This document shows positions 1-6,047 of a stretch of DNA of 6,094 nt, in pieces. The stretch is from Tannerellaceae bacterium (lineage in GTDB: Bacteria > Bacteroidota > Bacteroidia > Bacteroidales > Tannerellaceae). The notes below the pieces were generated by a model, which was not told the origin of the DNA, searched no databases, and saw nothing but the letters and a program-made list of their open reading frames with translations. Each line of letters starts with the position of its first letter. The first letter of the stretch is position 1. The stretch covers positions 1 to 6,094 of the forward strand of contig JAIRZN010000066.1 in NCBI GenBank assembly GCA_031267205.1, in the 5' to 3' direction. Both the position numbers and the translations under genes were made by a program.

Positions 1-91
1 TTGGTTTTTTAAGAAAATAAGAGTGGAAAAAGGAAGAAATCAGCAGGATTGTCGTTAATTATATTAAAAAATATCCACCCATAATAAGAAT

Positions 92-143
92 GTACACTTT
101 ATTCTTGTTTTCGTCAATCAGTACACATTTAGTACACCTTATT
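92..143. repeat. Three GTACAC direct repeats beside the tRNA-Leu 3' end
   Basis: GTACAC occurs at 92-97, 121-126 and 132-137. The first and third copies extend to a 12-mer, GTACACYTTATT (92-103 and 132-143), spaced 40 bp. The first copy is also the loop of an AT-rich hairpin with arms at 83-91 and 101-109 (nine pairs, one of them G-T). The repeats lie in AT-rich, gene-free sequence (1-148) just beyond the 3' end of a tRNA gene, where tyrosine recombinases often integrate and where arm-type integrase sites would be expected. No integrase is visible, so this role is inference. The repeats could also be operators or chance in AT-rich DNA. Confidence 0.45.
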
Positions 144-148
144 AAAAG

Positions 149-186
149 TTAAAAGCCTGATTTTCAGCTGAAAATCAGGCTTTTAA
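149..186 (-). terminator. Perfect 38-bp palindromic terminator after tRNA-Leu
   Basis: The sequence is an exact inverted repeat centred on CAGCTG at 165-170. It has A-rich left and T-rich right flanks, so either strand gives a strong stem followed by TTTT. On the minus strand it starts 3 nt after the tRNA discriminator base and runs into TTTTAACTTTT, as expected for a rho-independent terminator of the tRNA. By symmetry it should also stop plus-strand transcription arriving from the left, insulating the genes to the right. Confidence 0.88.
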
Positions 187-188
187 TG

Positions 189-272
189 TACCCAGAGCCG
201 GAATCGAACCGGCATGGATGTAAGTCCACAGGTGTTTGAGACCAGCGCGTCTACCAATTCCGCCATCTGGGC
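189..272 (-). tRNA. tRNA-Leu, anticodon CAA
   Basis: Read on the minus strand from 272, this folds as a class II tRNA of 84 nt. The acceptor stem is GCCCAGA with TCTGGGT (the first pair is G-T), followed by discriminator A at 189. The D arm contains GGTAGA. The anticodon loop is CTCAAAC, with anticodon CAA at 238-236, reading UUG. The long variable arm has a four-pair stem (TGGA/TCCA). The T arm is perfect: GCCGG, loop TTCGATT, CCGGC. CCA is not encoded. The anticodon stem has one T-T mismatch at the 28-42 position (244 and 230). The long variable arm and anticodon make the leucine assignment firm. Confidence 0.96.
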
Positions 273-282
273 TGTTCGGGCG

Positions 283-310
283 CAAATATAAGGATTTTTT
301 TATCACACAA
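283..310 (-). promoter_or_regulatory. Bacteroidetes-type promoter of tRNA-Leu
   Basis: On the minus strand a TATATTTG box (290-283) matches the Bacteroidetes -7 consensus TAnnTTTG exactly and is followed by C. A TTG at 310-308 lies 17 nt upstream in the place of the -33 element, slightly closer than the usual 19 or so. Transcription would begin a few bases before the tRNA at 272. This is one of the better clues to the phylum of the host. Confidence 0.7.
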
Positions 311-406
311 GAGTAAAACCCAAAAAAAGGCGGCAGCCCAAGCTCAGTTTGAAGAAAAGGCGGTATAAAGCTGCTTGAAGTGTGGTATATTGCCCTAAAT
401 ATAATC

Positions 407-413
407 AAAGGAG
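407..413 (+). promoter_or_regulatory. Strong Shine-Dalgarno AAAGGAG
   Basis: AAAGGAG is a near-complete SD. It lies 9 nt before the ATG at 423, but about 50 nt before the ATG of the downstream membrane-protein gene at 464, so it cannot serve that gene directly. Strong SDs are uncommon in Bacteroidetes, whose ribosomes largely ignore them. That makes one in front of a 14-codon frame notable. Confidence 0.5.
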
Positions 414-422
414 ATTGCGTAA

Positions 423-467
423 ATGGTATTAAGCCTTATCTTTGCCTACCATTTAAACATGATATGA
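423..467 (+). CDS. Possible 14-residue leader peptide (uORF)
   Basis: An ATG at 423 opens a 14-codon frame encoding MVLSLIFAYHLNMI. It is preceded at 9 nt by AAAGGAG. Its TGA stop (465-467) overlaps the first candidate ATG of the next gene (464) as ATGA, the usual arrangement for translational coupling. The peptide is hydrophobic and resembles nothing I recognise. Its role, if any, would be to bring ribosomes to the SD-less start of the membrane protein or to regulate it. A frame this short can arise by chance. The case rests on SD, spacing and overlap together, and on a similar arrangement at 1789-1857. Confidence 0.35.
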   Translation: MVLSLIFAYHLNMI

Positions 468-1375
468 TGATGAATGTGGAAAAAAATGACAATAAGGAAA
501 TAAACAGGCTTTCGCTACTTATAATAGTTGTCGTCGTTCTCGTTCTGATAATAGCCGGATCCGCTTATTATATTTATTATCAGAAAAAACAGATGACGGA
601 TTTAGTGGAGACATTTGACTTGGAAAAAGAACTGCTGGCGGACGAGTTCAACGAGCTTTCAATTCAGTACGAAGGATACAGGTTCAGCGTCAACAACGAC
701 TCATTAGTGGCTTTGCTGAGCACGGAGCAGGCCAAAGTGCAGCGACTGATGGAAGAACTGAAAACAATAAAGGCTACCAACGCGCGGCGAATCAACGAAC
801 TGAAGAAGGAACTGGAAACCCTGCGCAAAATAATGCGCAACTACGTCATCCAGATAGATTCGCTAAACCAGGCGAACGAACAACTGACGAAGGAGAAAAA
901 TCAGGCCGTGCAGCGTTACCGCCAGGCGTCTAATACCGCCGCTGAACTCACAAAGGAGCTTGAGAAACAAACCGAACGTGTTACGCTCGCAAGTAGACTG
1001 GATGCAACCGCCATCACCGTAACTCCTCTCAACGCGCGGGGCAAAGAGGCCAAGCGTATCAAACAGATGGAACAGTTCGCCGTGAATTTCCGCATAGTTA
1101 GGAACATAACGGCCCCAGTCGGCGAGAAAACTATCTATGTGCGCCTGAAAAAGCCTGATGACGACATCCTGGTAAAGAGCCGCGCTAACTTATTCGTGTT
1201 TGAAGGCAAGGAAATCAGCTATTCCATGAAACGTGTGATAGAGTACGACGGAGAGGAGGCGCCGGTAACGATGTACTGGGACATAGAGGAGTTCCTCTCG
1301 CCGGGCGTTTACAGAGTGGACATATTTGCGGACGGTAACCTCATTGGGCAGAAAAACTTTGAATTAGATAAATAA
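464..1375 (+). CDS. Membrane-anchored coiled-coil protein, unknown function
   Basis: The protein has 303 residues from ATG 464; ATGs at 467 and 470 are equally possible. A GTG at 380 would add 28 residues of no evident character, so I prefer the ATG cluster just before the hydrophobic segment. A short polar N-terminus is followed by one transmembrane helix (about residues 16-39). Next is a long, Lys/Glu/Gln-rich region with coiled-coil character (about 41-180). A compact C-terminal domain of about 120 residues is rich in predicted beta strands and ends in GVYRVDIFADGNLIGQ. The expected topology is N-in, with coil and C-domain in the periplasm. From memory it matches a protein widespread in Bacteroidales with no assigned function; a structural or envelope role is only a guess. 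Nothing in it points to metal transport. It shares strand with the His-rich gene 12 nt downstream. Confidence 0.88.
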   Translation: MMMNVEKNDNKEINRLSLLIIVVVVLVLIIAGSAYYIYYQKKQMTDLVETFDLEKELLADEFNELSIQYEGYRFSVNNDSLVALLSTEQAKVQRLMEELKTIKATNARRINELKKELETLRKIMRNYVIQIDSLNQANEQLTKEKNQAVQRYRQASNTAAELTKELEKQTERVTLASRLDATAITVTPLNARGKEAKRIKQMEQFAVNFRIVRNITAPVGEKTIYVRLKKPDDDILVKSRANLFVFEGKEISYSMKRVIEYDGEEAPVTMYWDIEEFLSPGVYRVDIFADGNLIGQKNFELDK

Positions 1376-1387
1376 CGCTCAACCTAC

Positions 1388-1735
1388 GTGATACAAAGAA
1401 GACGGCAACTACATGCCTACATACTCGTACTTATATTCGCATTCTACTATGTGAACATAGCGTTCTTTTATCACAGCCACACTATCAACCGGGTTACAAT
1501 CCTTCACTCGCACCTCCACGGAACAAGCCACACCAAAAGCGGCGGACATACCGATAGCCAACTTTCGCTCATAACGGTTTTATCGCTCTTTAATTCGCTT
1601 CAGGCCGTGTTGTGCATTGCTGGGGCGGGACTCTTCCTTTCTTTCATCCTTGTCGTGCGTATTGGGGTGACGCTGAAGCCGCTCGCCGTCGTCTACGGCG
1701 ATTCCTTGCTCAGGGGGCCTCCTGCCTTGTTATAG
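1388..1735 (+). CDS. Small His-rich membrane protein, putative metal binding
   Basis: The protein has 115 residues from GTG 1388. This is the only usable start: an in-frame TAA ends the previous gene 12 nt earlier, and no ATG or TTG follows soon after. No SD is seen, so translation may be coupled to the upstream gene. A basic N-terminus (RRR) precedes helix 1 (about 10-27). A loop of about 45 residues then carries H29, H31, H40, H42, H44, H48, H54 and D56. Helix 2 lies at about 73-92, and the tail ends in LLRGPPALL. With Arg-rich ends inside, the His loop would face the periplasm, where it could bind Zn, Ni, Co or Cu. From memory, Bacteroidales have similar proteins with H-x-H clusters and a terminal R-x-PP motif. 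Position directly before a heavy-metal efflux pair supports a metal-linked role, but the function is not known. Confidence 0.72.
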   Translation: MIQRRRQLHAYILVLIFAFYYVNIAFFYHSHTINRVTILHSHLHGTSHTKSGGHTDSQLSLITVLSLFNSLQAVLCIAGAGLFLSFILVVRIGVTLKPLAVVYGDSLLRGPPALL

Positions 1736-1757
1736 ACTTATTCTGTTTTTATATTCG
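1727..1757 (+). promoter_or_regulatory. Candidate promoter for the efflux genes
   Basis: TTG at 1727-1729 and TATATTCG at 1750-1757 are 20 nt apart. They fit the Bacteroidetes pattern of a -33 TTG/TTTG and -7 TAnnTTTG, with one mismatch in the -7 box. Transcription would start at about 1763, giving a leader of about 90 nt before the adaptor ATG. The -33 element overlaps the end of the His-rich gene, so co-transcription with the upstream genes is also possible. Confidence 0.4.
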
Positions 1758-1776
1758 CCTTCGTTGATAATCCTGC

Positions 1777-1781
1777 GGAGG
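1777..1781 (+). promoter_or_regulatory. Shine-Dalgarno GGAGG in the adaptor leader
   Basis: GGAGG stands 7 nt before GTG 1789, good spacing for initiation there. It is only 3 nt before ATG 1785, which is too close. It is more than 70 nt from the adaptor ATG at 1854, whose own upstream sequence is AT-rich with no SD. Bases 1779-1781 can also take part in the alternative RNA pairing described for 1779-1819, which would hide this site. Confidence 0.42.
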
Positions 1782-1819
1782 CGGATGCGTGTTTTTCATT
1801 CCGGCGGGTGAATCTGCTT
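1779..1819 (+). promoter_or_regulatory. Candidate antiterminator pairing in the adaptor leader
   Basis: AGGCGGAT (1779-1786) can pair over eight positions with ATCTGCTT (1812-1819): six Watson-Crick and two G-U pairs, enclosing a 25-nt loop. The 3' arm shares 1816-1819 with the hairpin at 1802-1823, so the two folds exclude each other. The 5' arm covers part of the GGAGG. A third option, ATCC (1770-1773) with GGAT (1783-1786), would release the 3' arm. Such competing pairings are typical of attenuators, but short G-U-rich helices also arise by chance. Confidence 0.3.
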
Positions 1820-1857
1820 GCCGTTTTTTTCAACAACCAAATTTTTATTTCTCATGA
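1789..1857 (+). CDS. Possible 22-residue leader peptide (uORF)
   Basis: A GTG at 1789, 7 nt after GGAGG, opens a 22-codon frame (MFFIPAGESACRFFQQPNFY followed by FS). Its TGA stop (1855-1857) overlaps the adaptor ATG at 1854 as ATGA, so ribosomes finishing it could reinitiate on the adaptor. It runs through the hairpin and T-run at 1802-1830, so translation of it would affect whether the hairpin forms. Six of the 22 codons are Phe, mostly because of T-runs. It has one Cys and no His. I do not recognise the peptide. Without conservation data it remains a hypothesis. Confidence 0.33.
   Translation: MFFIPAGESACRFFQQPNFYFS
1802..1830 (+). terminator. Terminator-like hairpin in the adaptor leader
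   Basis: CGGCGGGT (1802-1809) pairs with GCTTGCCG (1816-1823) around a 6-nt loop, with five Watson-Crick G-C pairs and three G-U pairs. Seven T follow at 1824-1830. This is the form of a rho-independent terminator of moderate strength. Only 23 nt separate the T-run from the adaptor ATG, too little for another promoter. If it terminates, it must therefore do so conditionally, or leak, for the efflux genes to be expressed. It may also simply reduce read-through from the upstream pair of genes. Confidence 0.5.
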
Positions 1858-2957
1858 ATAAGTATATAATCGTAGCATATACGCTCATACTCTTGCTCCA
1901 TGCGTGCAGGAATGAGAACCATGTCGCGTCGTCGGGACAGGCATGGCGCGGGGATACGGTATTCGTGTCCGCGCAATCTGTCGTTAATTCCAGGATAAGG
2001 CTTCAGACGGTGCAGTCGGAAAACTTCAGCGCCGAATTTAATACCACAGGCACGGTCAGGGCTATCACCGGTAAGATTGCCGAAATAGCGCCGCTGTTCG
2101 ACGGACGTCTGACGAGATCCTTTATCGCGCTCGGACAAAAGGTAAACGCGGGAGACGCTTTGTTTGAACTATACTCCGCCGGATTTTCTGAGGTGGTGAA
2201 AGACTATTTCCGCTCGGTGCAGGAGAAAAAGTTCAGGGAATCGAACCTTAACCGTCAACGGGACCTCGTCTACAACGGCGCAGGCGTCGCGCGGGAGATG
2301 GAGGAGGCGGAAGCGGCATATGAAATGGCCCTCAAGGACTATGAGTTCGCTGTTGCAAGCCTCAAAATACTCAATATCGACCACAATATGATTCGTATGG
2401 GCGAACCTTTGACCATACTCTCGCCTATCGACGGCGAAGTGGTGCAGGCTAACATGGTTATCGGACAGTACGTCAAAGGCGATGCCACGCCTCTGGCAAT
2501 AGTGGCCGAACTTGATAAAATATGGGTAGTAGCACAGGTGAAGGAGAAGTATATTAACGCCATACGCAAGGATGACAGCGTACTGGTACGCACGGATGCG
2601 GCATCTGCGGGCGCAGTCGAGGGCTATGTCTCGCATATCAGCGAACTGCTGGACGAAGAAACGCGCTCCGTGCAGGTATTCGTCTCTTGTGATAACACAG
2701 GCGGGACGCTCAAGCCTGGTATGTTCGCCGATGTGCGCTTTATTAGCTCGCCGACGGTGGAATTGCTTATTCCTTCGACGGCTTTACTTCAGGATGGGGA
2801 TGATACTTACGTCTTCCTGCAACTTGGGGACGGTTGCTATGTCAAACGGCCCGTATGTGTCGCTACGGCGGATCAATACCGGTCGTTAGTACGCTGCGGA
2901 CTCGCGCAGGATGATGTTATCGTAGCCGAAGGTGGTATTTATCTGATAGGGAAATGA
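1854..2957 (+). CDS. RND efflux periplasmic adaptor lipoprotein, CzcB/CusB type
   Basis: The protein has 367 residues from ATG 1854, a normal size for the family. I chose this start because it directly precedes a lipoprotein signal peptide (hydrophobic residues 5-15, lipobox L-H-A-C with Cys18). A TTG at 1818 would add 12 residues ahead of it. After lipidation it would sit on the periplasmic face of a membrane and link the RND pump to an outer-membrane channel. The order of parts fits the family. First lipoyl half at about 72-107 (DGRL, then GQKVNAGD). Helical hairpin at about 112-175. Second lipoyl half at about 185-220 (SPIDGEVV, then GQYVKGD). Beta-barrel from about 221 (LDKIWVVAQVKEKY). 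Barrel end TLKPGMFADV and a membrane-proximal domain close the protein. No His-rich or Met-rich metal site is evident. The pump gene follows after 3 nt, so the two are surely co-transcribed. Confidence 0.93.
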   Translation: MNKYIIVAYTLILLLHACRNENHVASSGQAWRGDTVFVSAQSVVNSRIRLQTVQSENFSAEFNTTGTVRAITGKIAEIAPLFDGRLTRSFIALGQKVNAGDALFELYSAGFSEVVKDYFRSVQEKKFRESNLNRQRDLVYNGAGVAREMEEAEAAYEMALKDYEFAVASLKILNIDHNMIRMGEPLTILSPIDGEVVQANMVIGQYVKGDATPLAIVAELDKIWVVAQVKEKYINAIRKDDSVLVRTDAASAGAVEGYVSHISELLDEETRSVQVFVSCDNTGGTLKPGMFADVRFISSPTVELLIPSTALLQDGDDTYVFLQLGDGCYVKRPVCVATADQYRSLVRCGLAQDDVIVAEGGIYLIGK

Positions 2958-2960
2958 GCG

Positions 2961-5900
2961 ATGGACAAGTTTATAAACTTCCTTATAGAACGGCGCTGGC
3001 TGACGGCGGCCGTCTTTGTCATCATTTCCGCTATCGGCGTATATGCCTGGACAAAGCTATCAATTGACGCCTATCCTGATATAGCCGACGTATCGGTTGG
3101 CGTCGCTACGCAGGTGCCGGGCCTTGCCGTGTCCGAGATTGAACAGCAGATAACCGTTCCCCTTGAGCGTGAACTCAACGGTATTCCGCACTTAAAGGTT
3201 ATGCGGAGCAAAAACTTCTTCGGCATATCTAAAATTACGCTGGTTTTCGACGATGCGGCCGACGATTACTGGGCGAGGCAGCAGGTTATGGAACGTATTA
3301 ACGACGTTGACTTACCTTTCGGCGCCAAGCCGGGCCTCGACCCGCTTACTTCGCCCACCGGCGAAATTTATCGCTACATAGTCGACGGCGACAAATCTTT
3401 GCGTGAGCTTACCGAACTCAACCGCTGGGTTATCATTCCGCGGCTGAAGCAGATTCACGGCATAGCGGACGTATCCAACTTCGGCGGACTTACGACGCAA
3501 TTCCAGATCGAAATAGATCCCGACAGGCTTGTTAAGTACAACCTCTCGCTCAGCGACGTCACCGAGTCCTTCGAACGCAATAACTCCAACGCCGGCGGTA
3601 GCACTATCATGCGGGGAGACATGAGTTACGTCGTCCGTGGAGTAGGTCTTGTCGGCGATCTTGAGGACATGGGTAATATTGTCGTGAAATCTGCCGCCGG
3701 TACGCCTGTTTACATCAAAGACCTCGGAGAACTTAAGTATGGTAATCTCGAACGCCGGGGTATCATGGGTTATGTTGACGACGAAGTGGACTACGCGGAC
3801 GGCGTGCAGGGAATGGTGCAGCTCCTTCGGTACGCCAATCCCTCGGATATCCTTAAGGAGATAAATGAAACGGTGAACGACCTCAACCGTAACTATATGC
3901 CCGAAGGTGTTGCCATACGTACCTTCTACGACCGCACGGAGCTTGTCGATGCAACGTTGAATACTATCTCGCATACGCTATCGTTCGGCATCATCCTCGT
4001 AATATCCGTCCTGATCATATTCCTTGGCAGCCCTCGCGGGGCCTTGCTCGCTACCGTCACCATTCCTGTGTCGCTGCTTACGGCCTTTATACTGATGAAG
4101 CTTACGGGTATTCCGGCTAACCTCTTGTCGCTGGGCGCAATCGACTTCGGTATTATCGTAGACGGCACGATTGTGATGATGGAGACTATACTCAGGAAGC
4201 GAGAAGACGACCCGTCCGCGCCGCTCGACAAAGCTGCGGTAGCCCGGCGCGTGGCGGAAGTCGCCAAGCCTGTTTTCTTCGCTACATTAATTATAATGGT
4301 GGCCTACCTCCCGCTTTTCGCCTTCGAAAGAGTGGAGCGCAAGCTCTTCACGCCGATGGCTTTCACGCTGGGATTTGCGCTGCTGGGGGCTTTGGCCTCG
4401 GCTTTGCTGCTGATTCCGGGACTCGCTTTCAGCGTATACGGAAAGCCGCAAAGGGTATACCGCAACCGCTGGCTTGAGAAAATCACTGAGGCTTACAGGC
4501 GACGGACGGCGCGTATCATCGCCTCGCCGGGCAAGGTTATACTGCCCACGACCGCCGTCGCCGTGGCTGTCGTCGCTCTATCCATATACGTGGGCAAAGA
4601 CTTCCTGCCGCAGCTCGACGAAGGTAGCATATGGATACAAGTGCAGCTCCCGCCGGGTATGTCGCTCGAAAAATCTTCTGAAATGGCTACTTCGCTCAGG
4701 AATAATCTTAAAAACTTCGACGAAGTAACCTATGTCATGACACAGACGGGGCGCGACGACGAGGGCGTTTGTCCCTTTTCCTTCTCGCACATCGAAGTAA
4801 TGGCCGGGCTTAAACCTTACGCAAAGTGGGCGAAAGGACGGGCGAAGGCTGATCTTATCGCCGATATGTCGGACATGATCGACACGATGCCGGGCTACAA
4901 CGCCGGCTTTTCGCAACCAATCATCGACATGGTAATGGATCAGATCGCAGGGGCGCATAGCGACCTGGCTATTAAGATTTATGGCGAGGATATAACGCTC
5001 GGCCGCCGCATGGCTGAAGAAATCTGCGGCGTATTGCAAAGTATCCCCGGCGGGGAAGACGTCGGTATAATGGAAGAACCCTTCCTCCCGCAGCTTCAGA
5101 TCGTAGCCGACCGCGACAAGATAGCGCGCTACGGCCTGAACGTAGCCGACGTGGCCGAACTTATCGAGCTGGCCATCGGCGGCAAGGCGCTTTCGCAAGT
5201 CTTTATAGGCAGCCGCGTCTACGACGTCATTTGCCGCTACGGGGAAGAGGCCCGCAACACGCCGGAGAAGATTGCTGCGCTAATGCTTACCTCCGCCTCG
5301 GGCGCAATGATCCCGCTGTCGGCCGTAGCCGAAGTAAAGATGACTTCGGGGGCCAGTATGATCTCGAGGGAAATGAACCGCCGCTTCGTCACCGTCCGTG
5401 TTAACCTGAGGGATCGCGACCTCACGTCGTTCGTCAACCAAGCGCAGGCGGAGATCGAAAAGCGCGTCGAGTACGATCACTCCCAATTCCGCCTGCACTG
5501 GGACGGACAGCTCGAAAACCAGCGCCGCGCCTACGGTCGCCTGTCCGTCATCATGCCGCTAACGCTTGCCGTGATGTTTTTGCTGCTCTTTTTCACCTTC
5601 GGGAAATTCCGGCAGGCAGGATTGTTGATCCTACTGCTGCCCTTCGCAGTCTTCGGCGGAATGACGGCCCTCGTCGTCGGCGGCATGACATTCAACGTAT
5701 CATCCGCCGTAGGATTCATCGCGCTCTTCGGAGTATTCCTGCAGAACGGAGTAATAATGATCTCACACATTAATATATTACGCAAGCGTGGGGAAAAACT
5801 CCGCGAGGCCGTCATACTTGGCTCCTCGCACCGTCTGCGCCCTATACTTATGACCGCCGTCGTCGCCATATTGGGCCTCCTCCCCGCATCGCTCTCGCAC

Positions 5901-6038
5901 GGCATAGGATCAGACGTACAACGACCGTTAGCGACCGTAATCGTATACGGCCTCCTCTTCGGAACGATCCTAACGCTCTATATACTACCGACATTTTACT
6001 ACATAATGGAAAAAAAGGCCTCCACATCCCCAAAGTAA
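2961..6038 (+). CDS. Heavy-metal efflux RND transporter, CzcA/CusA family
   Basis: The protein has 1025 residues, full length for an unfused HME-RND pump. It is an inner-membrane proton/cation antiporter that would expel metal ions through the adaptor and an outer-membrane channel. TM1 is at about 13-31, followed by the family signature IDAYPDIADV and PGLAVSEIEQQITVPLE. The first periplasmic region runs to about 338. TM2-TM6 lie at about 339-490 and TM7 at about 526-544, followed by FLPQLDEGS. The second periplasmic region runs to about 855. TM8-TM12 end with QRPLATVIVYG and LTLYILPTFYY. TM4 carries D395, D401 and E408 in DFGIIVDGTIVMME, matching the CzcA triad D402/D408/E415 for divalent cations. 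CusA pumps for Cu(I)/Ag(I) have a different TM4. The substrate is therefore likely Zn/Co/Cd/Ni; which one cannot be read off. No frameshift or lost motif was seen. Many annotations would label it CusA; I leave the symbol blank. Confidence 0.96.
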   Translation: MDKFINFLIERRWLTAAVFVIISAIGVYAWTKLSIDAYPDIADVSVGVATQVPGLAVSEIEQQITVPLERELNGIPHLKVMRSKNFFGISKITLVFDDAADDYWARQQVMERINDVDLPFGAKPGLDPLTSPTGEIYRYIVDGDKSLRELTELNRWVIIPRLKQIHGIADVSNFGGLTTQFQIEIDPDRLVKYNLSLSDVTESFERNNSNAGGSTIMRGDMSYVVRGVGLVGDLEDMGNIVVKSAAGTPVYIKDLGELKYGNLERRGIMGYVDDEVDYADGVQGMVQLLRYANPSDILKEINETVNDLNRNYMPEGVAIRTFYDRTELVDATLNTISHTLSFGIILVISVLIIFLGSPRGALLATVTIPVSLLTAFILMKLTGIPANLLSLGAIDFGIIVDGTIVMMETILRKREDDPSAPLDKAAVARRVAEVAKPVFFATLIIMVAYLPLFAFERVERKLFTPMAFTLGFALLGALASALLLIPGLAFSVYGKPQRVYRNRWLEKITEAYRRRTARIIASPGKVILPTTAVAVAVVALSIYVGKDFLPQLDEGSIWIQVQLPPGMSLEKSSEMATSLRNNLKNFDEVTYVMTQTGRDDEGVCPFSFSHIEVMAGLKPYAKWAKGRAKADLIADMSDMIDTMPGYNAGFSQPIIDMVMDQIAGAHSDLAIKIYGEDITLGRRMAEEICGVLQSIPGGEDVGIMEEPFLPQLQIVADRDKIARYGLNVADVAELIELAIGGKALSQVFIGSRVYDVICRYGEEARNTPEKIAALMLTSASGAMIPLSAVAEVKMTSGASMISREMNRRFVTVRVNLRDRDLTSFVNQAQAEIEKRVEYDHSQFRLHWDGQLENQRRAYGRLSVIMPLTLAVMFLLLFFTFGKFRQAGLLILLLPFAVFGGMTALVVGGMTFNVSSAVGFIALFGVFLQNGVIMISHINILRKRGEKLREAVILGSSHRLRPILMTAVVAILGLLPASLSHGIGSDVQRPLATVIVYGLLFGTILTLYILPTFYYIMEKKASTSPK

Positions 6039-6047
6039 CCCCCACCC

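Noticed and set aside
2..58. 18-codon open stretch at the left edge, ending in TAA at 56-58
   Set aside because: It could be the tail of a gene outside the window, but its AT-rich lysine-heavy reading gives no support.
325..363. 9-bp direct repeat AAAAGGCGG at 325-333 and 355-363
   Set aside because: It is short, has only two copies, and lies in purine-rich sequence. No symmetry or placement suggests an operator.
375..403. Plus-strand promoter for the coiled-coil gene (TTG 375-377, TAAATATA 396-403)
   Set aside because: The -7 box matches TAnnTTTG poorly. A promoter must exist upstream, but I cannot place it with confidence.
175..408. 77-codon minus-strand frame across the tRNA
   Set aside because: It reads through the tRNA-Leu gene and its terminator. 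Its apparent protein is simply translated tRNA sequence.
380..463. GTG 380 as start of the coiled-coil protein
   Set aside because: The 28 extra residues include a Cys-containing stretch unlike a cytoplasmic leader, no SD precedes 380, and the strong SD at 407-413 would lie inside the gene. The ATG cluster at 464-472 is more natural.
1785..1811. ATG 1785 mini-frame (MRVFHSGG)
   Set aside because: GGAGG is only 3 nt upstream, too close for good initiation, and the stop is not coupled to a gene. The GTG 1789 frame fits better.
1818..1853. TTG 1818 as start of the adaptor
   Set aside because: It falls within the hairpin arm and would put 12 residues ahead of an already complete lipoprotein signal that begins at ATG 1854.
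2169..2636. 155-codon minus-strand frame opposite the adaptor
   Set aside because: The forward frame shows clear adaptor motifs over the same bases, so this is a shadow.
3312..3974. 220-codon minus-strand frame opposite the pump gene
   Set aside because: It is also an antisense shadow with no recognisable motif and no start context.
4578..5198. 206-codon minus-strand frame opposite the pump gene
   Set aside because: It is an antisense shadow of a strongly conserved RND coding region. The translation is rich in His, Arg and Val with no domain.
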